Assembly: GCA_039029355.1 (NCBI GenBank)
Contig: JBCCGI010000025.1
Location: 30,842-94,841 of the forward strand
Source: JBCCGI01 sp039029355
GTDB taxonomy: Bacteria; Planctomycetota; UBA1135; GCA-002686595
Direction of reading: 5' to 3'
DNA length: 64,000 nucleotides
In this document: in pieces, positions 48,857 through 58,130 of the stretch
Position numbering within the stretch: position 1 is the stretch's first letter
Layout: each line of letters opens with the position of its first letter
Position numbers and translations under genes: made by a program
The notes under the pieces: generated by a model
Database searches by the model: none
What the model saw: the letters and a program-made list of their open reading frames with translations, nothing else
Told to the model about the DNA's origin: nothing

Positions 48857-51081
48857 AGGCCCGCCTCCTCGAACACGCGGCGCTCCTTCTCGGGGGCGTC
48901 GCGGAGCTCCCAGCCGAGCGCGGCCGCCGTGGCCGGGTCCGGGCGCAGGTCGGGCGTCAGGATGCCGCTGTCGATCAGCAGCTGGCGCACGCCCGGGCGG
49001 AACTGCGTGCCGAAGGGCACGTCGCCGTAGGTCGGGACGAAGACGCGGTTCGGGCGGATCGTCTCGAAGTCGTCGTACCCGCGGCGCACGCCGTTGACGG
49101 TGTAGTGCACCTCGACGTCGCCGAGGCCGGCGATGCGGACCTCGTTCAGGTCGTAGCTCGCGAGCCACACCTGGGTCGGGCCGACGGCGGTGAGCTGCAC
49201 GGTGAGGCCCTCCTCCTCGCTGGCGAGGCGGAAGTCCTCGGGCACCTCGATCCGCGCCTGTCCGCCCACGAGCGTCGTCTTGCCGCGGAAGTAGGTGCCC
49301 GACTCGTTGCCCTCGAGGCTCGCGAAGTGGAGCTCGCGGGTCGGGTCGGTCGGGTGCGGCTGCACGAAGTTCTTCTCGCCGGCGACCCCCAGGTCGCCCA
49401 TCGCGAAGACCGCCCAGTCGTCGGTGTCGGTCGTCCAGCCGAGCACGCCGTAGCTGAGCTCGGTCTCGTCGAAGGTGGTGCTGCGGCCGTGCACGCCGGT
49501 GCCGTTCACGCCGAAGGCGAAGCCCTGGAGGCTGGTGCCTTCGATGCTGTCGGTGCTGGCGTAGACGCCGGTCGCCGTGCCGGCCCCCGTGCCGCTCGAC
49601 TCGGCGAAGATGACCGTGCCGTCCGGCTGGCTCGAGCTCGCGTGGATCGCGTTCGGGAACGGGGCCGCGTCGTTGACGGCGCGGATTGCCGCCCCGGTGC
49701 CGCTCTGGGTCTCGGCATAGAGCGCCCAGGCCTCGCCGGTGTCGGCCTCGTTGATGGCGTGGACGCCGGCGCCGTCCGGGGATTCGGCCGTCCCGCTCAC
49801 GCCGTAGACGACGCCGCTGTTGCTGAACGCCACGCCCGTGACGCCGACGCCCTCGTCGGAGCTCGCCTGCCCGCGCACGCCCTGGGTCGTGCCCGTGAGC
49901 GCGGTCGCGCGGCCGAACACGCCGATCGAGTCGGTGCCGGTGGCCAGGCCGTGGACGCCGCGACCGACCTCGCCAGGCGCCTCGCCGTAGACGCCGTTGC
50001 TGTTGAAGCCGGGCGCGAAGCCTTCGACACCGTTGCCCCCGGCGCCGAGGCCCTCGCCGCGCACGCCGATCCCGAAGTCGCTGATGCTCTGCCCGAAGAC
50101 GCCATAGGTCAGGCCGGTCTCCGAGGTGGCGTACCCGCCGGTGCCGATGCCGCCGGGCGACAGCGAGACGCCGTGCACGCCGTGGGTTGAGCCGTCGGGC
50201 GAGTTGGCCTGGCCGTACACACCCGAGCCGTCGGCCGACTCCGAGAAGCCATACACGCCGCGCGCCAGGCCGCTGGGCGAGAGGTTCGCGCCGTAGACGC
50301 CGACGCCGGTGCCGGTCTGGCTCTCACCCCAGACGCCGGTGCCGTTGTTGGCGGTACCGCGCAGGCCGGTGCCGACGCCGATGTGCTGCGCGTCGAGCAC
50401 GGGCTCGCCGCCCGCGATGTGGATGAGCGGGCGCTGGAAGTCGCCCTGGCGCAGCTCGCCGTCGCGGATGTGGATGCTCTCGACCGAGTTGGGGCCGAGC
50501 TGAGCGGCGCCGACCGAGTCGGGCGCGAGGTGCGCGCCGTTGACGGCCCCCGCCTGCAGCTCGAGCGAGCCGACGCTGTCGGTGGCGAGGTCCTGCTCCA
50601 TGATGCTGTCGTTGGCGATGTGGCTGCTGTTGACGCCTTCGAAAACGATCTGGTCGCTCGACACGATGCCCGCGGGCAGGGTGCCGTTGCTCGCGACGGT
50701 CTGGGCGACCGCCGCCTTGCGGGCGTAGGGGAGCGAGCTGAGCCGCACCCGCGGCACCATCGGCGCGTCGCCGTCGATCGCGATCGTCAGCCAGCGGTCG
50801 GGGGACTCGAAGAGGTCCGCCGGGAGCGGGTCGAGGGCGCCGGCGGTGACGTGCGTCAGCCCGCCGACGACGTCGACCATCTGGATTTCGGACCACAGCT
50901 CGGCGCCGCCGGCCGCGGCGTCGAAGAGCAGGAGCTCGATCTCGTGCTGACCGACGAGCGATTGGCCGGCGGCGTCGGCCAAGCGCATCTGCAGGCCGAC
51001 CAGGTTGGGCGGGGCCTCCTGCGCGTACGCACCGGGCGCGAGCAGGGGCAGCAAGGACAGGATCAGTTTCGCGGTTCGCAT
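48853..51081 (-). CDS. Surface protein with tail-fibre-like GVYG repeats
   Basis: The protein has 742 residues from ATG 51081, preceded by GAGGGGA, with a signal peptide of about 20 residues. Residues 20-130 form a conserved head found in many such proteins (LVGLQMRLADAAGQSLVGQH, VRLSSLPYARKAA). Residues about 240-560 carry imperfect repeats with GVxG or GVYG every 15-20 residues (GVYGANLSPSGLARGVYGFS), like phage tail-spike or adhesin shaft domains. The final part (GLTVQLTAVG, VEVHYTVNGVRRGYDD) resembles a bacterial surface protein C-terminus. It is probably a fibrous surface or secreted protein; it overlaps the following gene by 4 nt. Confidence 0.75.
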   Translation of the reverse strand: MRTAKLILSLLPLLAPGAYAQEAPPNLVGLQMRLADAAGQSLVGQHEIELLLFDAAAGGAELWSEIQMVDVVGGLTHVTAGALDPLPADLFESPDRWLTIAIDGDAPMVPRVRLSSLPYARKAAVAQTVASNGTLPAGIVSSDQIVFEGVNSSHIANDSIMEQDLATDSVGSLELQAGAVNGAHLAPDSVGAAQLGPNSVESIHIRDGELRQGDFQRPLIHIAGGEPVLDAQHIGVGTGLRGTANNGTGVWGESQTGTGVGVYGANLSPSGLARGVYGFSESADGSGVYGQANSPDGSTHGVHGVSLSPGGIGTGGYATSETGLTYGVFGQSISDFGIGVRGEGLGAGGNGVEGFAPGFNSNGVYGEAPGEVGRGVHGLATGTDSIGVFGRATALTGTTQGVRGQASSDEGVGVTGVAFSNSGVVYGVSGTAESPDGAGVHAINEADTGEAWALYAETQSGTGAAIRAVNDAAPFPNAIHASSSQPDGTVIFAESSGTGAGTATGVYASTDSIEGTSLQGFAFGVNGTGVHGRSTTFDETELSYGVLGWTTDTDDWAVFAMGDLGVAGEKNFVQPHPTDPTRELHFASLEGNESGTYFRGKTTLVGGQARIEVPEDFRLASEEEGLTVQLTAVGPTQVWLASYDLNEVRIAGLGDVEVHYTVNGVRRGYDDFETIRPNRVFVPTYGDVPFGTQFRPGVRQLLIDSGILTPDLRPDPATAAALGWELRDAPEKERRVFEEAGL

Positions 51082-51225
51082 TGGGTTCCCCTCAAAGAGT
51101 CGGGAGGCGGTGGGAGGCGCCCCGCTCCATGCGGAGGCGCTCGACACCTCTTCCGGGCGATCCGCGCGCGGGGGCCGACACGAAAGCGGCAAAAAGAGCC
51201 GCCCGATCGGGTGGCTGTTAACGCG

Positions 51226-51252
51226 ACGAGGGAGGGGCAAGCCCTCCCTCGT
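51226..51252 (-). terminator. Hairpin after the amine-oxidase-like gene
   Basis: A perfect 11-bp stem (51226-51236 with 51242-51252) with a 5-nt loop lies 44 nt beyond the stop codon at 51296. No T-run follows on the minus strand. Confidence 0.6.
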
Positions 51253-51295
51253 TCGACCTCGGCCGGCGGCGGCCGCCGATCCGCAGCTGCGGACG

Positions 51296-52588
51296 CTAGC
51301 TCGCCCTGCGCTTGGGCACCCGGCTCGCCAGCAGCCTGCGCGCGACGTGCAGGCCGGTGGTGAAGGCCGACTCGTGCACGAAGGGGCTCTTCAGGTAGGC
51401 GCCGGCGAACCAGGTGCGGCGCCGGCCCTGCAGAGGATCGAGCCGCGCCGCGGCGCGCTCGTTCGCGACGCAGCCGACCGGGTGCACGAAGGTCCGGCTG
51501 GCGAGGACCCGCTCCGCCCGCGGCTCGACGTGCGGGTTCATGCTGACGAAGGTGTCGGGCACCTCCGCCGGAAGGGAGGCCAGCCGGTTCGGATAGAAGG
51601 TGATCGTGGGGCGCACGCGCGGCAGCGGACCGCGCGGGACGACGTAGTTGTAAGCGCCCCAGAGCTCGCGCTCGCTCCCCATCAGCGCCTCGTCCTGGTG
51701 GACGACCACGCGGGCGCGTTGCGCGACGAAGGCCGTGAGCGCGCGCCGCTCGTAGGGCACGGCGTCGGTGAGCTGGGGCAGTGCCTGGGTCGGGTGCGCG
51801 GCGAGCACCACCTGATCGAAGCGGCGCCAGCGGGAGCCGCGCTCGCCGCGGAGGAAGAGCGCTACGCCGTTCTCAGCGCGGCGGGTGCCCACGAGCCGCG
51901 TGCGGCAGAGGAGCTCCCCGCCGGCGCCCTCGAACCACCGCTGGAAGGCGGCGACGTAGCGGTGCATGCCGCCCACGACGCAGCGGCGGTCCCCGGGCTC
52001 CTCGGCCACGATGCCGTGCACGTTCCAGAAGCGGACCAGGCTGCGGGCGTGGTGCTCCTTGGGCGCCCCGTCGGGCATCGGGAAGCTGCCCATGGCCCGC
52101 GGGTAGAGGTAGGCCTCGCGGAACTCGCGCGACGCTCCCAGGTGATCGAGGTAGGCGCCGATCGTGCAGGTCGCGAAGCGCTCGTCATGGAGCACCTCGA
52201 GCGCGCGGGTGCGGAAGGCCTCCACCTCGGCCAGCAGGCCCGCCGGGTCGGTGACGGGGGCCCGGAAGGTCCAGCGTCCGTCGCGGCAGGCCCACAGCGT
52301 GTCGCCCGCCGGCGACGCGAAGTGGGCGTCGCCCTGGATGGGACGGGTCGGGAGGCCGAGCTCGTCGATCAGCGCCCCGACCTCGCGGAAGGTGACGCGG
52401 TTGAAGTCGGACACGCCGACGTCGATCGCGTACTCGCGGCCGTCGGTGCCCCGCACCGGAAGCCCGACGCAGTTTCCGCCCAGGCGCGGCGCGCTCTCGA
52501 TGAGCGTGACCTCGCATCCGGCGCGCAACAGCTCGCGCGCCGCCCCGAGGCCGGCGGCCCCTCCTCCAATCACGGCAATGGCAGTCAT
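51296..52588 (-). CDS. FAD-dependent amine-oxidase-like flavoprotein
   Basis: The protein has 430 residues. The N-terminus MTAIAVIGGGAAGLGAAREL is a classical FAD-binding GxGxxG fold, with LIESAPRLGGNC as its ribose-binding Glu end. Further motifs are FNRVTFREVGALIDELG and, near the C-terminus, WFAGAYLKSPFVHESAFTTG, the second FAD-binding segment of flavin-containing amine oxidases. It resembles the predicted NAD/FAD-binding group (COG2907). It is cytoplasmic or membrane-associated with no signal peptide. ATG 52588 is chosen because the glycine motif follows directly. It is 110 nt downstream of the sigma-factor gene and may be co-transcribed. Confidence 0.88.
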   Translation of the reverse strand: MTAIAVIGGGAAGLGAARELLRAGCEVTLIESAPRLGGNCVGLPVRGTDGREYAIDVGVSDFNRVTFREVGALIDELGLPTRPIQGDAHFASPAGDTLWACRDGRWTFRAPVTDPAGLLAEVEAFRTRALEVLHDERFATCTIGAYLDHLGASREFREAYLYPRAMGSFPMPDGAPKEHHARSLVRFWNVHGIVAEEPGDRRCVVGGMHRYVAAFQRWFEGAGGELLCRTRLVGTRRAENGVALFLRGERGSRWRRFDQVVLAAHPTQALPQLTDAVPYERRALTAFVAQRARVVVHQDEALMGSERELWGAYNYVVPRGPLPRVRPTITFYPNRLASLPAEVPDTFVSMNPHVEPRAERVLASRTFVHPVGCVANERAAARLDPLQGRRRTWFAGAYLKSPFVHESAFTTGLHVARRLLASRVPKRRAS

Positions 52589-52698
52589 CTCGATGGTCTC
52601 CGTTCTTTCCCTGGTCCCCTGGGAACGGAAACACCCGTGCCGTCTCCCGGGTCGGGCCGACACGGAATCGAGAAAACGGCGCGCCGCGCCGCGCCGGG

Positions 52699-53271
52699 CT
52701 AGCCGGCTGCGTCGTGCTCGAGCGCGTCGCGCAGCCAGGCCCGCGACGCGCGCCAGCCGCGCTCGACGGTGCGGGACGAGACGCCGATCGTGCGGGCGGC
52801 CTCCTCGTTGGTGAGGCCGGCGAAGAAGCGCAGCTCGACGATGCGCGCGTTGTCGGGGTCGATCGCCGCGAAGCGGTCCAGCGCTTCCTCGAGCGCGACC
52901 AGGTCCTCGGGCCGCTCCTCGAACACGCTGGCCGCCTCGAACAGCGTGACGCGTCCGCGCTCGCCGCCGCGCTTCTGCGCCAAGCGGTCGCGCGCGTGCT
53001 GCACCAGCACCCGCCGCATCGCCTTGGAGGCGATCGCCAGGAAGTGGCCGCGGCTCTCCCAGTTGCGGCTGCGCTGGTCGATGAGCTTGAGGTAGGCCTC
53101 GTTCACCAGCGCGGTCGGCTGCAGCGTGTGGTCGGGGCGCTCGGCCGCCAGGTGCTTGCCCGCGAGGCGCCGCAGCTCCTGCTGCAGGGCCGCGAGCAGG
53201 TCGGGGAAGGCCTCGTCGCGGCCCGCGCGCAGGTCGTCGAGCAGGCGCGTCACGTCCTTGGGGTCGCTCAT
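52699..53271 (-). CDS. Sigma70-ECF-type sigma factor
   Basis: The protein has 190 residues. The Sigma70-ECF family layout is clear: LLDDLRAGRDEAFPDLLAAL, LQPTALVNEAYLKLIDQR, HFLAIASKAMRRVLVQHARD (region 2), and region 4 with LTNEEAARTIGVSSRTVERG as the -35-binding helix-turn-helix. There is no anti-sigma gene beside it; the upstream kinase-TPR gene, 44 nt away on the same strand, is the usual partner for this type in Planctomycetota and Acidobacteriota. Control is probably by phosphorylation or protein contact with the kinase. Confidence 0.92.
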   Translation of the reverse strand: MSDPKDVTRLLDDLRAGRDEAFPDLLAALQQELRRLAGKHLAAERPDHTLQPTALVNEAYLKLIDQRSRNWESRGHFLAIASKAMRRVLVQHARDRLAQKRGGERGRVTLFEAASVFEERPEDLVALEEALDRFAAIDPDNARIVELRFFAGLTNEEAARTIGVSSRTVERGWRASRAWLRDALEHDAAG

Positions 53272-53315
53272 GCGCCCACAGGATAGCCCGCGGAGGACCG
53301 GGCCCCGCGTGCTTC

Positions 53316-55673
53316 CTAGTCGGCCAGCAGCTCGCGCGCGATGGACGGGTCCGCCAGCTCGGGCGACGGGAGGCCCGCGAAGAGCTCCAGCGCGCGCTCC
53401 AGCTCGGGGCGCGCGGCGGCTGGATCGCCGCCTTCATGAAGGAGCCGACCCAGCCGCAGCCGCGCGCCGCCCTCGTGCTCGTCCCGCAGCGGGCCAGCCC
53501 AGCCCAGGCCGTCGTCGAGCACGCGCGCGAGCGCCGCGCGCGCGTCGTCCGCGTCTCCCGCCTCGTCGGCCACGCAGGCAAGCCAGTAGCGGTTCCGCCG
53601 GACGACCGCGTGCCGCTCGCCCGCGAGGCGCACACGGATCGCGAGCGCCTGCTCGAGGCTTTCGCGCGCAGGATCGAGCTCACCGCGCGCGAGGTGCACG
53701 CGCCCGAGGAACGCCAGGCTCGCCGCGACCTTGGCCTCCAGCTCCAGCTCGCGGTGCGTCTCGAGCGCGCGGGTGTGCTGCTCCTCGGACTCGTCGTAGC
53801 GCCCGAGCCGGTAGAGCGACTCGCCGAGGTTCTCGCGCACCTGCGCGATCGACGGATGGCCCTCGCCGTAGTGCCAGCCCAGGATCTCGCGCGCCTCACG
53901 GAGCTTCTCGATCGCGTCGTCGTGACGGCCGACGTCGGCCAGCGCGAGCCCCCACAGGTTGAGGGCTCGTCCCAGCCCCTCGTCGCGCGGGTCGCCGCTC
54001 GCGCGCGCCTCGGTGGCCGCGACGCCCAGGCCTTCCAGGGCGAGCTCGTTCTCGCCGCGGTTGCGGCGTTGATCGGAGAGCCCGAGCAGCGCGTCGACGG
54101 TCAGCTCGTGCCCGGGAGCGAGCTCGGCGCGGCACCAGGCGAGGGCCTCGTGGACGGCCTCCCAGGCCTCGTCGGCCGCGCCGCTGGCCGACAGGGCGTA
54201 GGCGCGGGCGGTGAGGAGGCTGGCCCGCAGCTCGGCCGCGCGCGGATCGGCGTCGGGCAGGACCTCGCGCGCGGCGGCGTTCCAGTCGAGCGACTCGGAG
54301 AAGTTCCGCCGCCAGTTGTCGAGCACCCCGAGCTGGCCCATGACGAGCGCGCTGAGGTAGCCCTCCTCGGGCATCTCCCGCACCGAGTCGAGCGCGCGTA
54401 GGAGCTCCTGCTCCGCCCGGTCGAGCTTGCCCTGGTCGCGGAAGACGCGCGCCGACTCCACCTGCGTCTCGATCGCGGCGATCAGCTCGCCGCGGCGCCC
54501 GCTGCTGCGGTCGCGCTCGCGCCAGGCGGCGCCGCCGGCGAGGAGCGCTACGACCACCGCGGCGAGGCCGACCATCCGCCAGGGTTGACGGCGCGCATAG
54601 CGCCACGCGCGCACCGCGGTGCCGGTGCGGCGCGCGCGGATCGGGTAGCCCGCCAGGTGGCGCTCGAGGTCCTCGGCCAGATGCGCGACGCTCGCGTAGC
54701 GCTCGGCGGGTCGCTTGGCCAGGCACTTGAGCGTGATGGTGTCCAGGTCGCCCGCGAGCCGCCGGCGCGCGGTGCCCGTGCCACGGCGGCTGGGCGGGAC
54801 GGGGTCGCGCTCCAGGATGTCGCGCTCGAGCTCGTGGAGCGCGCCGCCGGCGCCCCAGGGGCCCGCGTCGGCGAGCAGGCGGTAGAGCAGGACGCCGAGC
54901 GCGAACACGTCCGTGGCCTCGGTGACCTCGTCGCCGCGCACCTGTTCGGGGCTCGCGTACTCCGGGGTGAAGAGCCGGTGTCCGGTGCGGGTCAGGGGCC
55001 CGCCGGGCGTGGCGTCATCGTCGCGCGGCCGGGCGATGCCGAAGTCCAGCAGACGCGGCGTTCCGTCGGCCCGCACCAGGATGTTGTTCGGCTTCAGGTC
55101 GCGGTGGATCACACCGCGCTCGTGGGCGTGCTGCACCGCGGCGCAGACCCGCAGGAAGAGCCGCACGCGCTCCGCGACGTCGAGGTTGCGGCCGCGGCAG
55201 AAGGCGTCGAGGGGCTCGCCCTCGACGTACTCCATCACCAGGTACGGCCGCCCGTCGGGCGTGGTGCCGCCGTCGAGCAGCCGCGCGATGTACTCGTGGT
55301 CGAGCCCGGCGAGCGTCTGCCGCTCGCGCAGGAAGCGCTGCACCAGATCCTCGCCGCCGGCAAAGGCCTTGAGCAGCTTGATCGCCACCACGCGCTCGAA
55401 CTCCCCGTCGACGCGGCGCGCCAGGACGACGTCGCCCATGCCGCCGCTCGCGATGGGGCGCAGCTCCTCGTAGGGGCCGTAGACGCGCGGGCCGTCCGGA
55501 ACGCCGCCGTCGTCCTGGGCGAGCAGACGTCCGACCCAGGCCGCGAGCTCGGGGTCGCGCGCGGCGAGTGATTCCAGCTGGGCGCGCCGCTGCTGCGGCT
55601 CGAGCTCGGCCAGCTCGAGAAAGATCGCGCGGGCTTCCGCCCAGCGCTCGGCGTCGTCTCCCTTCGTCTCCAT
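53316..55673 (-). CDS. Membrane Ser/Thr protein kinase with TPR sensor domain
   Basis: The protein has 785 residues. The N-terminal 60 residues form a short helical segment. A protein kinase domain covers about 66-345: glycine loop ASGGMGDVV, catalytic Lys99 in VVAIKLL, HRD at His190-Asp192 (VIHRDLKPNNIL), DFG at Asp210, APE replaced by TPEYASPEQ. A membrane helix at 366-384 separates it from about 400 residues of TPR repeats (GHPSIAQVRENLGESLYRLG, VHLARGELDPARESLEQALA), likely outside. This is the classical Pkn-type receptor arrangement. It should phosphorylate a partner, with the co-located sigma factor as a candidate. Confidence 0.93.
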   Translation of the reverse strand: METKGDDAERWAEARAIFLELAELEPQQRRAQLESLAARDPELAAWVGRLLAQDDGGVPDGPRVYGPYEELRPIASGGMGDVVLARRVDGEFERVVAIKLLKAFAGGEDLVQRFLRERQTLAGLDHEYIARLLDGGTTPDGRPYLVMEYVEGEPLDAFCRGRNLDVAERVRLFLRVCAAVQHAHERGVIHRDLKPNNILVRADGTPRLLDFGIARPRDDDATPGGPLTRTGHRLFTPEYASPEQVRGDEVTEATDVFALGVLLYRLLADAGPWGAGGALHELERDILERDPVPPSRRGTGTARRRLAGDLDTITLKCLAKRPAERYASVAHLAEDLERHLAGYPIRARRTGTAVRAWRYARRQPWRMVGLAAVVVALLAGGAAWRERDRSSGRRGELIAAIETQVESARVFRDQGKLDRAEQELLRALDSVREMPEEGYLSALVMGQLGVLDNWRRNFSESLDWNAAAREVLPDADPRAAELRASLLTARAYALSASGAADEAWEAVHEALAWCRAELAPGHELTVDALLGLSDQRRNRGENELALEGLGVAATEARASGDPRDEGLGRALNLWGLALADVGRHDDAIEKLREAREILGWHYGEGHPSIAQVRENLGESLYRLGRYDESEEQHTRALETHRELELEAKVAASLAFLGRVHLARGELDPARESLEQALAIRVRLAGERHAVVRRNRYWLACVADEAGDADDARAALARVLDDGLGWAGPLRDEHEGGARLRLGRLLHEGGDPAAARPELERALELFAGLPSPELADPSIARELLAD

Positions 55674-55775
55674 CGTGGCGCCGGCGCGGCCCGGCGGGGA
55701 GCTGCATGGTAGCGCGAGCGCGGTCCGCCGGCGGAGCCGGTCTCACAACGCCTTGTCGTGCCCGCGAGCAACGGC

Positions 55776-55781
55776 TACCGT
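55776..55781 (+). promoter_or_regulatory. -10-like box before the VOC gene
   Basis: TACCGT lies 8 nt before ATG 55790 with no Shine-Dalgarno sequence between them. Confidence 0.35.
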
Positions 55782-55789
55782 CGCCTCCC

Positions 55790-56173
55790 ATGAGGCCGCA
55801 ACCGATGATCGCTGTCGGCGACGTCGCCGCCAGCTCGCTCTGGTTCCAGCAGGTCCTGGGCCTGCGCTCCGCGCACGGAGGGGACGAGTACGAGATGCTG
55901 ATGAACGGCGACCGGCTGGTGCTTCAGCTGCACCACTGGGACGCGCACGAGCATCCACACCTCGGCGACGAGTCGGTCCCGTCGCGCGGGAACGGCGTGC
56001 TGCTGTGGTTTGCGACCGACGACCTGGATGCGCTGGTGCAGCGCGTCGCGGTGGCTGGGGCGAAGATCCTGGACGGGCCGCTGTACAACCCGAACGCGAG
56101 GCAGCACGAGATCTGGCTCGAGGGCCCGGACGGATACCGCGTCGTCGTCGCGGGGCCGCGGGCAGCGTCCTAG
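55790..56173 (+). CDS. VOC (glyoxalase/bleomycin-resistance-like) protein
   Basis: The protein has 127 residues, usual for a single VOC domain: PMIAVGDVAASSLWFQQVLG, the central GNGVLLWFATDDLDALVQRV, and the end HEIWLEGPDGYRVVVAGP. Glu and His residues in HEIWLEGPDGY may bind metal. It is cytoplasmic and its substrate is unknown. ATG 55790 is chosen over earlier in-frame starts, which would add low-complexity sequence. It is divergent from the kinase gene, with 116 nt between them. Confidence 0.86.
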   Translation: MRPQPMIAVGDVAASSLWFQQVLGLRSAHGGDEYEMLMNGDRLVLQLHHWDAHEHPHLGDESVPSRGNGVLLWFATDDLDALVQRVAVAGAKILDGPLYNPNARQHEIWLEGPDGYRVVVAGPRAAS

Positions 56174-56371
56174 GCCTTTCGCGGGGCGGGGGCGACCGGG
56201 CATCGTCTCCGGATCGGTGTGCGCGCGGCGGAGCCGCTCTCGATCGGCGCGGGGGGCGTATGCGGGGGTAAGGGGATTCCTAGTCGGTTTCGTACGAGCG
56301 CAAAGGCGGGAGGCTGCGTTCGGCTAGAGCATCGTCCTCGCCCCGTCCCGGTGTCCCGCTCGACCTCTGCC

Positions 56372-58000
56372 ATGCCGAGAGCCGCCCCGCTCGCCCTTCT
56401 CGCAGTCTTGGTCGCCCCGGTCCGTGCCCAGCTTGGGGGTGCGCCGGTGCCCGCGGGGAACCCGATCACGCCCAAGAAGACGCTGCTCGGCAAGGCGCTG
56501 TTCTGGGACGAGCAGCTGTCGTCCACGCGCACGCGCGCCTGTGGGAGCTGCCACATGCCGCGCTACGGTGGATCGGACGGCTTCACGGCGCTGCCGTGGC
56601 TCGCGACCCATCCCGGGCTCGACGGGCTGTGGGACACGGCGGACGACCGCCTCGGCTCGCCCGGCGTCGTGCGCAGCCTTGCGGACGGGACCTATACCCC
56701 GTCGGCGATCTTCGGGCTGCGCCAACAGGTGACCGGGCGCACCGCCCCCTCGGTGGTCAACGCCGCCTTCTTCGACGAGCTGCTCTGGGACGGCGCCTCC
56801 GGGGCGAGCTTCCAGGACCCACTTACGGGCGCGGTGCTGCTCGCGCAGGGGGCCGCGCTCGAACAGCAGGCGCTGCTGCCGCCGGTGGACGACGTGGAGA
56901 TGGGGCACGTCGGCAGCGACTGGAACGACGTCGCGGCGCGGGTCGAGGAGAGCATCCCGCTCCTGCTAGCCCGCGACGTGCCTCAGGAGCTGTCGGCCTT
57001 CGTCGCCGGCAAGAGCTACCCCGAGCTCTTCGGGCAGGCCTTCGGCAGCCCCGAGGTTACGCCCGCGCGGATCGCGATGGCGATCGCGACCTACGAGCGG
57101 ACGCTGGTCTCCGATCAGGCGCCGATCGACGTCGGACCGCTGAGCGAGACCGCGGAGCTTGGCCGGCAGGTGTTCGAGGGCAAGGGCGGGTGCGCGCAGT
57201 GCCATGCGTCGCCGGCGGGGGCCGGCGAGCTCTTCTCCGACGGCGGCTACCACAACACGGGCGTACGGCCGGTGCCCGAGGACCTCGGGCGCCAGCTCGT
57301 CACCGGCGACCCCGCCGACGCCGGCAAGTTCCGTACGCCCAGTCTCCGCAACGTCTCGCTGCGGCGGCGCTTCCTGCATACCGGGCAGTACGAGTCGCTC
57401 GAGCAGGTGGTCGACTTCTACGACCGCGGTGGCGACTACCACGACAACCTGGATCCGGCGATCCAGCCGCTCGGCCTAACGCCCGACGAGAAGGCGGCGC
57501 TCGTCGCCTTCCTGGAGTCCCTGACGGACCCGCGCGTCGAGCAGGAACTCGCACCCTTCGATCGACCCGAGCTGTACCGCAACTCGGAACACGAGCCGGT
57601 GGTCTTCGGCGTCGCCGCGGTCGGCTCCGGGGGGACCACGCCCGAGGCCGTCGCGGTTGAACCGCCCTACATCACGAACCCGAACCTCACCTTCGGAGTC
57701 GCGGGCACCGTCGGCGGTGCGCCGGCGTTCCTCAGCATGAGCCTGGGCGCCTTCGCGTTCGGAGTCGAGGTGCTTGGGGTGGAGCTGTACGTCGACCCGT
57801 TTCAGGAGGTGGCGTTCCTGCACGTCCCGCTGCACGGCGAGCCCGGGGTGGCGGGGGCGGGGTACGGGTCGGTCGTGCTCGGGCTCGATCTGCCGCCGTC
57901 CTTGGTCGGGCTGGAGCTGATCCACCAGTGGGCGATCCTCGACCCGGGCGGCCCGCAGGGACTCGTGACGACGCCGGGCGTGCGCCTGACGCTGTTCTGA
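56372..58000 (+). CDS. Di-haem cytochrome c peroxidase family protein B
   Basis: The protein has 542 residues with a signal peptide (about 1-19). Two haem-binding sites are present: ACGSCH in RACGSCHMPRYGG and CAQCH in GGCAQCHASPAG. The family segments LGKALFWDEQLSSTRTRACG, MAIATYERTLVSDQAPIDV and FRTPSLRNVSLR are all present. About the last 130 residues form an additional beta-rich domain (VEPPYITNPNLTFGV to LVTTPGVRLTLF). It is a tandem paralogue of the next gene; both are the same length and their ends align without gaps by eye. Periplasmic peroxidase or MauG-like oxidation is expected. Confidence 0.92.
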   Translation: MPRAAPLALLAVLVAPVRAQLGGAPVPAGNPITPKKTLLGKALFWDEQLSSTRTRACGSCHMPRYGGSDGFTALPWLATHPGLDGLWDTADDRLGSPGVVRSLADGTYTPSAIFGLRQQVTGRTAPSVVNAAFFDELLWDGASGASFQDPLTGAVLLAQGAALEQQALLPPVDDVEMGHVGSDWNDVAARVEESIPLLLARDVPQELSAFVAGKSYPELFGQAFGSPEVTPARIAMAIATYERTLVSDQAPIDVGPLSETAELGRQVFEGKGGCAQCHASPAGAGELFSDGGYHNTGVRPVPEDLGRQLVTGDPADAGKFRTPSLRNVSLRRRFLHTGQYESLEQVVDFYDRGGDYHDNLDPAIQPLGLTPDEKAALVAFLESLTDPRVEQELAPFDRPELYRNSEHEPVVFGVAAVGSGGTTPEAVAVEPPYITNPNLTFGVAGTVGGAPAFLSMSLGAFAFGVEVLGVELYVDPFQEVAFLHVPLHGEPGVAGAGYGSVVLGLDLPPSLVGLELIHQWAILDPGGPQGLVTTPGVRLTLF

Positions 58001-58130
58001 GGCCACGCCGGCCGTCCGGGCGCTCTGAGAGGGGGGGGCGGATCCCTCGGATTCTCCGCGAGGACCTGATCCGCGACCTTCGGTTAACTTGGAGAGCGTC
58101 CCTTTCCCGCCACCCTGAGTCGACCCGGCC

